A stretch of 64,000 nt of DNA, from contig JAMZAV010010653.1 of the NCBI GenBank assembly GCA_024449915.1, positions 1 to 64,000 of the forward strand. The letters are read 5' to 3'. The notes beneath the pieces were generated by a model. That model made no database searches. It was not told where the DNA came from and saw nothing but the letters and a program-made list of their open reading frames with translations. This DNA comes from Sweltsa coloradensis. Taxonomy: Eukaryota > Arthropoda > Insecta > Plecoptera > Chloroperlidae. Position numbers and translations under genes: made by a program. This document shows positions 19,189 to 29,280 of the stretch, in pieces (the stretch's first letter is position 1; each line of letters begins with the position of its first letter).

Positions 19189-20255
19189 AGCTGAGACAGA
19201 GCTGGGATGAAGAGCAGAACGACACCAGGTGCAGAGAAGGGAGGTCGAGTCGATCTCTGTTCCGAACACCACGGCAGAGACACTAGGCTGCAGAGCGATA
19301 TCACTCTCTTGAAGCTGAAGGTCGAGCTACAGGTCACACAAGCAGAGAAGGCCTGGGAAGCTCAGTACGGTCACAAACTGTCTAGCTGTTACAGCCGCCC
19401 ACTGCTTCTGGGACACCACGTACAACAGCAAGAAGAATGCTTCCTACCACATCGCAGCTGGGAAGCTGAGACAGAGCTGGGATGAAGAGCAGAACGACAC
19501 CAGGTGCAGAGAAGGGAGGTCGAGTCGATCTCTGTTCCTAACACCACGGCAGAGACACTAGGCTGCAGAGCGATATCACTCTCTTGAAGCTGAAGGTCGA
19601 GCTACAGGTCACACAAGCAGAGAAGGCCTGGGAAGCTCAGTACGGTCACAAACTGTCTAGCTTCATGAATCTGTACTAATAGCCACGCTCCATGTTACAG
19701 CCGCCCACTGCTTCTGGGACACCACGTACAACAGCAAGAAGAATGCTCCCTACCACATCGCAGCTGGGAAGCTGAGACAGAGCTGGGATGAAGAGCAGAA
19801 CGACACCAGGTGCAGAGAAGGGAGGTCGAGTCGATCTCTGTTCCTAACCCCTACCACGGCAGAGACACTAGGCTGCAGAGCGATATCACTCTCTTGAAGC
19901 TGAAGGTCGAGCTACAGGTCACACAAGCAGAGAAGGCCTGGGAAGCTCAGTACGGTCACAAACTGTCTAGCTTCATGAATCTGTACTAATAGCCATGCTC
20001 CATGTTACAGCCGCCCACTGCTTCTGGGACACCACGTACAACAGCAAGAAGAATGCTTCCTACCACATCGCAGCTGGGAAGCTGAGACAGAGCTGGGATG
20101 AAGAGCAGAACGACACCAGGTGCAGAGAAGGGAGGTCGAGTCGATCTCTGTTCCTAACCCCTACCACAGCAGAGACACTAGGCTGCAGAGCGATATTACT
20201 CTCTTGAAGCTGAAGGTCGAGCTACAGGTCACACAAGCAGAGAAAACCTGGGAAA
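19189..20255 (+). repeat. Tandem ~310-bp repeats encoding an S1 protease fragment
   Basis: The repeated unit recurs with spacings of 306 and 310 bp (ttacagccgccc at 19,389, 19,695 and 20,005), plus the unit split by the LTR element. Each unit encodes MLHVTAAHCFWDTTYNSKK, then AAGKLRQSWDEEQND and, after a one-base shift, LQSDITLLKLKVELQVT. These are the His and Asp catalytic regions (TAAHC and DIALLKL) of chymotrypsin-family proteases, at about natural spacing. The Ser motif GDSGG is absent. Every unit carries the same shift before LQSD, so it predates the tandem expansion. A captured protease exon amplified as a minisatellite is the simplest reading. It lies in the putative intron of the Mutator-like gene. 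Confidence 0.75.
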
Positions 20256-20679
20256 CGAAGCAAATTTTTCAATTTTTAATTAATTAATTAATTTATTTAT
20301 ATATTTAACGCTTATCCTATTCAATTATAAAAACTGATTTACAAAGGAGGACAACTAAATAAACCTAATAACATAGATGCAGAAGCAACAATAAACTACA
20401 TTTAAGTAAATATTTGAAATAGTAGTATTACAACAACAATGCATTAAATATAACAATTTTGGTAACAAATACAAATGATATTTAATACATTTAATGAATG
20501 AATTAAATATAAAAAATGGTGGGGAATGAAAAGAAAAGAAAAGAAAAAGAAAAGAAAGAAAGAAAGAAAAAAAATCATTAAAAAAGAAAAACGAAAAGAA
20601 AAAGAAAAAGGGCAAAACTGTATTCAGATAGTTATCTGCGAGTGTCAACACTCAACTGGAAGTGATTCTAACCTCTCAG
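20256..20679. other. AT-rich spacer with purine-rich microsatellite
   Basis: taattaattaatttatttat near 20,276, then A/T-rich DNA without supported ORFs. A GAAA/GAAAA run lies at about 20,520-20,612. A possible splice acceptor (acctctcag) ends at 20,679, just before the Mutator-type transposase reading frame. Confidence 0.5.
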
Positions 20680-22159
20680 GCCTAGGCCTGGACCCACCTT
20701 CTGCATCAATCAACGATGATCCTACGCCAGTGACTGGACCAGTGTTAGGTAATGATGGGCCAGGACCTTCCAATGTAACTTTAAACATTTCATTAAATAA
20801 AATTTCAACCGTTTTTAACAGTCACAACATTAGAAATAAGCCACACCTGACTGGAACTCTCATGTTTGATATGGAATGCCTTCATGCAATGTTTAGTACA
20901 GTTGTGTGCCCTGAGTGCAATTCAGGTGGATGAGAACTGTAAGATATTGACAATTTGCAAATGAGAAGTGTGTTGGCGCTGTGTGTAAGGTGCAAGGTAT
21001 GTGATTACGTTAGCGATACCACATACACATCGAAGAGAAAAGGTCAGCCGTTTGACATCAATCGGCGATTATTGTACACAATGCGTTCAGTTGGTTGTGG
21101 CCAAAGCGGAGCTGTCAAATTCAGTTCAATTATGAATATGCCCCCTCCCACTGGACCTAAGTCATTTACTAGAACTGTAAAAACACTGTCTTCAACAGTA
21201 CGTAGTTTGGCAGAAGAGGTGATGCAGTCTGCTGCAGTTGAAGTAAAACGGAAGGTAGGCGGAGAGTGTGGTGTTAGTGGTGACGGGTTCTGGCAAAGAT
21301 GAGGTTTTTCTTCCCACAATGGAGTGGTCACAGTGATATCTGTGGACACCGGCAAAATACTTGACACTGAAGTAATATCTAAAATTTGCCATAAATGCAA
21401 GGCCCATGAAAAAGATGACAAAACTTCCATTCAGTACATCACTTGGAAAGCAGACCACAGTGCTGTATGCGAAGCCGACTTTCAAGGTTCTTCGGGAAGT
21501 ATGGAGCCTGTGGGTGCAACCAGGCTATTTCTTCGCTCCGTTGACAAGAGAGGCTTGAAATACACGGAGTTCTATGGGGACGGAGACTCCAAAGCATACA
21601 AAACCGTTGTCGATGCTGACCTGTACAATGGTAAGCCTATATTTAAAAAAGAATGTATCGGCCACTATCAAAAGCGGTTAGGCACAGGGCTACGTAAAGC
21701 TGCGAAGGACCACAAGCTGGGAGGCAAAAATAAATTGATCGCAACAAAAATCGACAAAATGCAGAACTATTTTGGCATTCTTTGAGGGAAAATACCTCAA
21801 GCATTGAAACAATGCAGGATGGAATATGGGCTTCTCTGTTCCATTTGGCTGCTAAAGACGACCAGCCACTACATTCAAAGTGCCCAGTGGGCGAGACTAG
21901 TTGGTGTTCATACCAGAGGGCCAAAGCAGCAAGAAACATAGAGGGTTACAAACATAAGGTTGGCCTGCCTATCAAAATTGTACGGAAAACTAAGCCCATT
22001 TATGAGCGGCTTACTTGCACGGAAATGCTTGCCAAATGTTTACACAGAAAAACGCAAAATGCTAATGAATCGTTCAACGGCATGATTTGGAAGAGATGTC
22101 TAAAAGAAGTGTATGTAGGAAAAACCACCCTCAATTTAGGGGTAATGGATGCTGTTTGC
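20680..22159 (+). pseudogene. Mutator-type transposase, 5' part, interrupted by copia
   Basis: A single frame with in-frame TGA codons at 20,931 and 21,300 (WQR-stop-GFSSHNG, a likely CGA to TGA change) and a shift near 21,782. It carries VVCPEC, KCDY-like Cys pairs, SVGCGQSGAVKFSSIMNMPP, VSGDGFW (first catalytic Asp), YGDGDSKAY (second Asp), CIGHYQKRLGTGLRK and HSKCPVGETSWCSYQRA. The tail reads KCLHRKTQNANESFNGMIWK. This series is typical of the PF20700 Mutator-like transposase domain. The frame ends at GVMDAVC where the copia element is inserted and resumes at 26,015. Decay by stops and shifts means no active enzyme. Confidence 0.8.
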
Positions 22160-22476
22160 TATTAGAAATTGAAAGGAACATTACTAAATGAAACATATAA
22201 TTGAGCATAATATAATCCTAAAGAAGAATAGCAAGAGTGATGATATTGTTTAATAATCTTATGTTGGTTGTACTGGTTGCCTTGCTTGTAGGTGAATGTG
22301 CTGCACTCTATATGTGATGTATTTGGTTACCAAGGTAACGGGAATTGTTGACGAATAAAAAATGGCTTTTTGAATCAAGTCTGTTGTGTGAATTTATCCC
22401 GATTATTTACAGTTTATTCATCTAAATATTCTTAGGTTTTACTTAAAAACATCAAGAAAGACTGCGTGTATTAATA
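22160..22476 (+). repeat. 5' LTR of copia element
   Basis: Starts tattagaaattgaaagg and ends gtgtattaata. aataaaaaatgg near 22,356 may supply the poly(A) signal. It matches 25,693-26,009 in full. Confidence 0.9.
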
Positions 22477-22490
22477 GGTTATGGGCCGCA
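22477..22490 (+). other. Copia primer binding site (initiator tRNA-Met half)
   Basis: GGTTATGGGCC directly follows the 5' LTR. It is complementary to the anticodon arm of initiator tRNA-Met (GGGCCCAUAACC), the half-tRNA primer known from Drosophila copia. The match is 11 bases before it diverges. Confidence 0.7.
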
Positions 22491-22857
22491 GAACAGTGAA
22501 TTGCTTTTAAACAGTGAACATACTAGTGTGTGCGCGATTGCAAAGGCCGGATTGAGTAGGTCTTGAGAAGCGTGATCGTCACATAAAGCTTTTGTTTGTA
22601 GTTGCAAGCTTAGGCTAGTTTGGTTTATTTAAAGTGTTTACCTTGGTCGAACTTTCTTGGACGGGTGAGCCTAGCAGCTGTAGAAGAATATTTTATTTGA
22701 CAGTGTGTAAAGGTAAGAGTGGCGTGTGTGTAGCTCTTAACCATAGGAGAATCGGACGGAGAGTGTAGATTCACGTGGATTAAATTTCGTGTGGTGGGCA
22801 AGGCATACCCTAGACATCTTTAAATATCAAAAACGGCTTCTGGGGGAAAAACTTAGC

Positions 22858-25689
22858 ATGGACCACAGCTTCACCATTCCCAAGCTGACAATGCGTAATT
22901 ACAATGCTTGGATGGTGAGGGTAAAGTCAGAAATGTTGCTGAGAGAAATGCTGGGAGGCCATAACAGGATATGAAGACGTGGAAAATGTGCCACTATCTC
23001 AAATGGAGGTAAGAAGGAGATCGAAGAACAATTTAACAGCACTGTCACTGATACTAAGGTCAGTCAGTGACGAGTTAATTTGTGATATCATGGACTTCGA
23101 AATCGCTAAGGAAGCATGGCAAACACTCGATAGACTATGCAATGACAATTCTCTTTATGGTTCAATGCTGAAACTTCGTGAACTTACTCATCTAAACAAA
23201 ACAGATGAGATGAGTGTCACTGATTATTGCAGCAAAATAGTGAACTTGAATAGAGTTTTGAAGAAGAATGACATAGCATTTAGTGACAAGCAACTATCAG
23301 GGATATGTTTGACAGGACTTCCACCCAGATATGAAATTCTCATCAAGACTCTCATATCTCAATCAACAGATCTTACGATGGCAGGTGTAAAGAAACTGTT
23401 ACTTGAAGATGAAGATGAGAGAAAGCGAAGTGATGAAGGAAGCAGCACACATCAAGCACTGAAGGCTTCTAGGCAAGAGCAAACTCAACAAACTATGAGA
23501 TACGTGAGTAGGCCTAGATCTGATGATGTTCAGGAGTTCAGAAATGATGTGGGAAGAAAGCCCAAGACCGGAAAGGGGAGACAGTACAAGTTTTGGTGTT
23601 ATGCATGTGGCGGGGAAGGACATTTTGCTGCCAAATGTCCCAAGCGTGAAGAACTGGGAGAGAAAAAGGCACAAGCAAAGAAAGCTAATGCGACAGTAGT
23701 AACCCGGGAGCATGTATCTTTGTGTGCTAAAAGAAATGTGCCAAACAATGGAGGAGTTTGGTTACTCGACTGCGGTGCTTCTGACCACATGACTCATCGG
23801 AGAGACCTCATCCAAGACTTTGAAGAAATGCAGGGAGAAGTTGAAGTGGGAGATGGAGCTCCGCTTAAGATTATGGGAAAAGGGAGAGTTACTCTACAAA
23901 TGTCAGATGAATGTGGAGGTAAGGACATTGAATTCAAAGAAGTTTTGCTAGTGCCTGAACTCCAAGACAACTTGATTTCCCAGGGACAGATTGAAGAGAA
24001 GGGTCTCAAAATTTCAGCGTTCCAAGGGGTGTCAAAAATTCTACTGGAAGAGAGGATGGTTTTCCAAGCGCACAGGGTGTCAAGACTTTACTATGTCACT
24101 ACTTTAGGTGGTGTCACAATTAAAGACATACAAGATGAGTACATCACAAGAAAAATGAAGGCATCAAGAGTGTCGCTCTCTACCTGGCACAGCAGGCTAG
24201 GTCATCCGAACGAGAAAGCGTTAATGAAGCTAGATGTCATTCAGGAGCTTACAGAGAAGGATAGCAAGAGAGAAGACTGTTTGCCTTGCATTGAAGGAAA
24301 GATGAGACGAGACAAATTCCCAGTGGGTGAGGGAGAGAAGGCAGAAGAAGTACTAGACCGCATTCACTCTGATTTGATGGGTCCCATCACACCCATGTCG
24401 GAGGGGCACAGAAAGTATATTGTCACGTTCATCGATGAGGCGTCAAGATATGTATCGGCAGTTGCCATAACTAGGAAGAGTGATGTCCTATCGGAATTTA
24501 AGAAGTACAAGGAGAGATCAGAAGTAGTACATGGGAGGAAGATTAAAGAACTTCAGACCGATCAAGGTGGGGAATACACAGGAGAAGACTTTCGGAAATA
24601 TTTGGAGGAAAGTGGAATACTGCATAGGAAATCCGTTCCCCACACACCACAGCAAAATGGTCTGGCCTGAACGAACTAACCTCACTCTCGGCAACGTGAT
24701 GAGGTGTATGATCATCGAAGCCCGGGGGGCCTGCTTCTTTCTGGGCGGAGGGGCTCAAGACAGCCTGCTATGTACGCAACAGATGCCCTTCAACGCCACT
24801 TGACTTCCGCACACCATTGGGGTGTGGTCGGATAAAGATCTACTGAGGAGTGATGTGGAACACATCAGGAATTTGGCTGTCAAGCTTGGGCATGGATACC
24901 GACTGTTCACGGAGCGGGAAGCTTGGACCCAGAGCACAGGAGTGTGTGCTATTTGGTTACGACCGAAGGAATCAAGGGATACCCTTTGTGGGACATCAAG
25001 GGAAAGAAGATCATCAGTAGCAGAGATGTAAAGTTCCGGGAACACGTATTTCCCTTCAAGTCTGCGAGTCACCAAAACCCACAACTAATGAGAGATGCCG
25101 AGGTGTTGTTTCCAATGGGGGAGGTGCTAGATCCAGGAGAGGTGCTAGTTCCAGGAGAGGTACCAGTCCAAGGAGAGGTGCCAGATCAAGGAGAGGTGCC
25201 AGTCCAAGAAGAGTTTCCAGACCACGGAGGAGGTCCAATCCAAGAGGAAGATCCAAATGCAGAAGAGGAAATAGTCCAAGAAGGGGATCCAGGTGCGGTA
25301 ATGGAACCAATCCTGGGAGAGCTACCATTGAGGCGATCCGAGAGAGGGAGGGTTCCCAAAACGTGTGCAAGCTGTAACGTGTCCAGGTGCGAAGTAAAGG
25401 AGGCCATGGACATCGGGACACCGGAGACCGCTGAGGAGGCGCTCAGTGGACCCCAGGCAGTGGAGTGGAGATACGCCATGTTGGAAGAGCTAAGTAACAT
25501 GGCGGCCCAATCCACCTGGGAAATTGTAAGGAGGCCTAGGGATTCAAATGTAATAGGGAGTAAGTGGGTGTTTTCCCTAAAGAAAATGTATGGAAAAATT
25601 GTTAGATTTAAGGCTAGGCTAGTAGCGCTGGGCTTTAGACAGTGGTATGTTATGTTGATTGAAAAATTATATATTTTCATTTCGAGGAG
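22858..25689 (+). pseudogene. Copia gag-pol, frameshifted and RT-deleted
   Basis: ATG at 22,858 gives MDHSFTIPKLTMRNYNAWMV; a shift near 22,970 moves gag into the frame open to 24,670. That frame carries the UBN2-type gag, a zinc knuckle (CYACGGEGHFAAKC), protease (WLLDCGASDHMTHR), GAG-pre-integrase (WHSRLGHPNE) and integrase core (IHSDLMGP, LQTDQGGEY, TPQQNG). Another shift near 24,660 breaks the integrase after NGLA. Further frames hold the integrase tail and linker (RRSERGRVPK), a stretch of near-pentapeptide repeats (VPVQGEVPDQGEVPVQ, 25,128-25,250) and only the first RT block (VIGSKWVFSLKKMYGKIVRF). RT catalytic motifs and RNase H are missing before the polypurine tract. Confidence 0.85.
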
Positions 25690-25692
25690 AGG

Positions 25693-26009
25693 TATTAGAA
25701 ATTGAAAGGAACATTACTAAATGAAACATATAATTGAGCATAATATAATCCTAAAGAAGAATAGCAAGAGTGATGATATTGTTTAATAATCTTATGTTGG
25801 TTGTACTGGTTGCCTTGCTTGTAGGTGAATGTGCTGCACTCTATATGTGATGTATTTGGTTACCAAGGTAACGGGAATTGTTGACGAATAAAAAATGGCT
25901 TTTTGAATCAAGTCTGTTGTGTGAATTTATCCCGATTATTTACAGTTTATTCATCTAAATATTCTTAGGTTTTACTTAAAAACATCAAGAAAGACTGCGT
26001 GTATTAATA
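25693..26009 (+). repeat. 3' LTR of copia element
   Basis: 317 bp, matching the 5' LTR. Preceded by the polypurine tract gaggagagg (25,684-25,692) and followed by the TTTGC duplication. Confidence 0.9.
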
Positions 26010-26014
26010 TTTGC

Positions 26015-26259
26015 CACTTCAATTGTGGATCCACAGTGCAATTGGAAATTTTCAAACGATTAAACATTGAACCAGGCAAACACATGCGAGCGGGAGTTGC
26101 CGCAGCGGACAAATTGTGAATTTCGGTCTGCAGTAAACAAGCGTAACAACAGACACAAAGCAGCGACGTCGATGGATCAGAAGCAAGAGCAAGAAAAGAT
26201 CTGACAAAGCGTCAGCAGAAGAAGGACCCATGTTTGCAGCTGGGGGGTTTGATGGATGA
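26015..26259 (+). pseudogene. Mutator-type transposase, 3' part
   Basis: Continues the frame broken at 22,159: GVMDAVC joins HFNCGSTVQLEIFKRLNIEP then GKHMRAGVAAADKL. Two more frames then read RSAVNKRNNRHKAATSMDQK and AEEGPMFAAGGFDG before the stop at 26,257-26,259, so at least two small indels are present. FN-x-G and PG...D are usual C-terminal features of this transposase family. This shows the copia element landed inside the gene. Confidence 0.75.
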
Positions 26260-26737
26260 GCCATGGAGATACAGGCCTAGACCTACCAAGGTAAATCTTG
26301 TTCAAAACTTTAAACAGCATTATTTCGGATACACTTTTTCAGACATTTTCTCAAACCAGAACCTAGATATGATGCACTAAATTTGAAGATAGAGACTTAA
26401 GGTTAGATTTTTTTAGAAGAAGAGAGTTGTGGGAATGATGTAATGGAGAGTTTTTTTGAAAATTTTAAATTATAAGTCTCTATAGAAAATTTTTAATACA
26501 AAAATATTTTAATGAATACTTACATTTAATAAACAACCTAACCAAAAAAATCATAAAACCCCTTCCAGATACAAATAAAAAAAAAGCTCTCCAATACGTC
26601 ATTACCACATTCGTTTAGAAAAAAATTAATCCAACATCGACTCTCTAGGAAAAATATTTAGTAATGAAAAGCTAGGTTGCTAGATTCCCATTGTTTTAAC
26701 AATTAAAAAATTAACAACAGCAACAACAATAGGGAGA
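26260..26737. other. AT-rich spacer
   Basis: A short AGGCCT stretch and then A/T-rich DNA without supported genes. The segment from about 26,687 (ttcccattgtttt) onward is the start of the block copied at 29,281. Confidence 0.5.
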
Positions 26738-27066
26738 ATAGGATATTGCTTTACGTCTCATATTTATGCAACTTGGCTAACGAAGGGAGGGACGTAAGGG
26801 ATGACGCGGGGGGACAAGGGGTGGACAGGCCTGTGCTGGTCAGAACCAGCCACAAGCATATGGGGAGTGCAAGGGTTCCCCCACGTCGTGGTCGTCTCCG
26901 TCTGTGTCATCATTCGTCCGTGTTGTCTTTGTCGTCGCCGTCGGGGACGTAGTCAAAGGGACGGGGTTCCCCGACGACGGCCTAGAGCTCGCCATTAGTT
27001 TCAGGGAGTGAAACTCCCCTATTCACGGGCCAAACCGCGAGAAGGTGTCGAGTTGGAATTTGAAAT
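26738..27066 (-). repeat. SINE-like repeat, near full length
   Basis: aggatattgctttacgtctc to gagttggaatttga. It lacks a short segment (aatcgag) near 26,780. It is upstream of the candidate two-exon gene at 27.17 kb. Confidence 0.75.
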
Positions 27067-27167
27067 GTCCAGAAGAGTAGTTAGAGTTAAGATTTCCTTT
27101 CTACCCATGATTGTGATGGATGTATCCCTTTGTGATCTTTAAATACCGGTTAATATTTTTACTGCAG

Positions 27168-28189
27168 GTACATATAAACGAGGCATCGAAAAAATGAAGT
27201 TTTTCGAGAGCAATGTGTCGCTCTCGGAGTTCTCGGCAGCCACAGACGTAGACAAAAAACGACAACACTCCAAGAGCAAGAAAGTAGTTAGTGCTAGATC
27301 AGCCTCATCTGAATCCGAGTCGGGGAAAACGAAGACCTTGGACAGAAAGAAAAAGAAAACAAAATCCACCAAAATCCTACCAAAACTCCCAAAAGCACCA
27401 TTTAAGTCCCGTAACCCACTTCCTTCAAAACCTAATTCCAACAATATTCAATCTAAAACAAGAACTCTAACTTCATCCAAATCCTCTTCACTTACTATAT
27501 CGTCCCCTCTCTCTGACAATTCACCATCATTCCAACACTCTAACCCACAATCATCCAACCACCACTCATTCAGCCCTAATTCATCCAACCAGCACTTATG
27601 CAACCACCACTCATCCAGTCAGAACTCGATATCCCCACAACATCCCAATTACCGCACTTTCACCCCCCATTCATCCAACCATAGCTCATCCCGTGAACAC
27701 TCGATCTCCCCTAATCCTTATAACACTCGTTCATCAACCAATCAGTCATATTTATCCTTGGGCATACCTACCAATTCCCAAGATCGTGTAGGCACCTGCA
27801 ACAACTGCCACAGGAGTGATGGTAAGATATTAGAAGTTTCTTATATTAAATGCTTGTTTGAATGAATGAACACCAATGACTCAATGAGTTTTTCTAGATT
27901 CAACTGTATTATGCAGTTTGTTATTTACCATGTACCTTATCTTGATAACTTTGTTCAAGTGCAAATTGAAAAACTGATCAAAAACCAGGAGATAATTAAG
28001 CACCAAAATGCAGAGATCTTGATCCTTCTGCGAAAGAATGGTGTTTCAAACAACCAGGTTCTGGAGGCATTGTTGCCTCTGGACACAGACTTACATCAGC
28101 TGCCAATTACATCGACGGAACGTCTAGTACAATTCAACAAAACGTTACAGAACAAAGATGAATTTGTAAAAATTTTAAGTACCAGTTGA
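27168..28189 (+). CDS. Two-exon gene with low-complexity middle and DUF4806-like end
   Basis: Exon 27,168-27,821 follows tttactgcag and ends gatg|gtaaga; exon 27,960-28,189 follows ttgttcaag. The phases match (one base plus two) and give CHRSD-VQIEKLIKNQE. The first exon starts TYKRGIEKMKFFESNVS, then Lys-rich and Ser/Asn/His-rich low complexity. The second exon encodes a coiled coil, then LPLDTDLHQLPITSTERLVQ, similar in style to the DUF4806 domain, which is widespread in invertebrates. The stop at 28,187 comes early for that domain, so the last exon may be missing. Function unknown; at least one upstream exon is needed. Confidence 0.5.
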
Positions 28190-28469
28190 CGTAGGCCTAA
28201 GCTAAATAACAGTACATTTTGTTTGGGCTATAAGCCTATGGTTAAATGCAAAAAGCGTCTGGTGTTTTTTTAAACGCTGCCTGTACAACATTGCTTGCAC
28301 CGCCCTATTGGACGTCACAAAGTACTAACATGTTTTTTTAAGATTTAGGGGTGTGCAAGTACTCCAAATGTCGAGTTTTTTTTAGTTTCTTTTTATACTC
28401 GACGTCGAGTTTAGTTTTATTTGAGTTTTAAGCACATTAAATCCTATGAAAACTGAAAAGAACCATCAT

Positions 28470-28660
28470 CACAGTAGGGCTAGGCCTACATATAGAGGCC
28501 TAGGCTTATAACAACCTTGGCCTACTACGTGTGTACTGTGACGACAAAAAGTAGGCCTTGGCCCTAGAGACTGCGTGCTTTCAAAATTATTACGATAAAC
28601 AATAAAGGAGACTTGGATCCGGGAACCGGAAATAGGCCTAGGCCTACACGACTTCGAAAA
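28470..28660. repeat. AGGCCT-rich stretch
   Basis: Several taggcct palindromes (ctaggcctacatatagaggcctagg, cataggcctaggcc types) between the DUF4806-like gene and the next exon candidate. No coding sense. Confidence 0.5.
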
Positions 28661-28840
28661 CAAAACATCCTTTATTGGTTTGTTGCGTCTACATCACTAA
28701 TAAATCCGCTGAAACTATCGTGAAAAAGAATGCCGGTGAATATTCCATTTATGCACTTTTTACGTAATTCAAAATCTTAGTTGGCGTAGTTTGACATGTT
28801 TATGTTTCTTTCTTCAATCTTCCATCTTTGCTTTGACCAG

Positions 28841-28973
28841 AGTCGATAAAGAAGTTTCCCCTTTGGGGAGGTCCCCCAACTCCCAAGTCAAAACGGAATC
28901 TAACGTCCTGCGCGCTGAGAGCGGCTCCAATGTGAAACTAATAAAAGCACTGCACGCTAAATACGGTCAGTAG
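28841..28973 (+). CDS. Possible small terminal exon
   Basis: After ctttgaccag the frame reads VDKEVSPLGRSPNSQVKTES ... KLIKALHAKYGQ to a TAG at 28,971. A weak alternative donor (acg|gtcagt) lies just before the stop. No family recognised. The copy at 31,590 diverges at exactly this splice acceptor. Treat as tentative. Confidence 0.25.
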
Positions 28974-29280
28974 ATTATCGATGTGCAGTGACGCTGAAAT
29001 CAACAAACAACAGACGAAACGTCAAACTTCAATTTTATTTCAATCATATAAGCCCTGGGCCCTAGTCTTTTAAAACGATTTACTTTTGATTTATTATTGT
29101 ACTATAAAGTGTTGCGCAGGCGTCAGTGACATTTTCGTGCGAAATAATTTGAGATATGCCTTGTTCAAGCCTAACGGACGTAAGTGTAGCCTAGGGCCCA
29201 AGGCCACAATACAGTTTTCAGACGTAAGTACGCCCTAGGCACAAATCGAAATCTGAAAATACATATTGCGACTAAGTTTG

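Larger units (their letters stand above)
22160..26009 (+). mobile_element. Ty1/copia retrotransposon, internally deleted
   Basis: Two 317-bp LTRs (22,160-22,476 and 25,693-26,009) that look identical at the bases compared, with TATTA/TAATA inverted ends, flanked by the 5-bp duplication TTTGC (22,155-22,159 and 26,010-26,014). A tRNA-iMet PBS and a polypurine tract (gaggagagg) adjoin the LTRs. It is inserted in the Mutator transposase coding frame. Most of RT and all of RNase H are deleted, so it is non-autonomous; near-identical LTRs indicate a recent insertion. Confidence 0.9.

Noticed and set aside
20520..20620. Lys-rich N-terminus of the Mutator transposase
   Set aside because: It is the reading of a GAAA microsatellite upstream of a splice acceptor; conserved sequence begins later.
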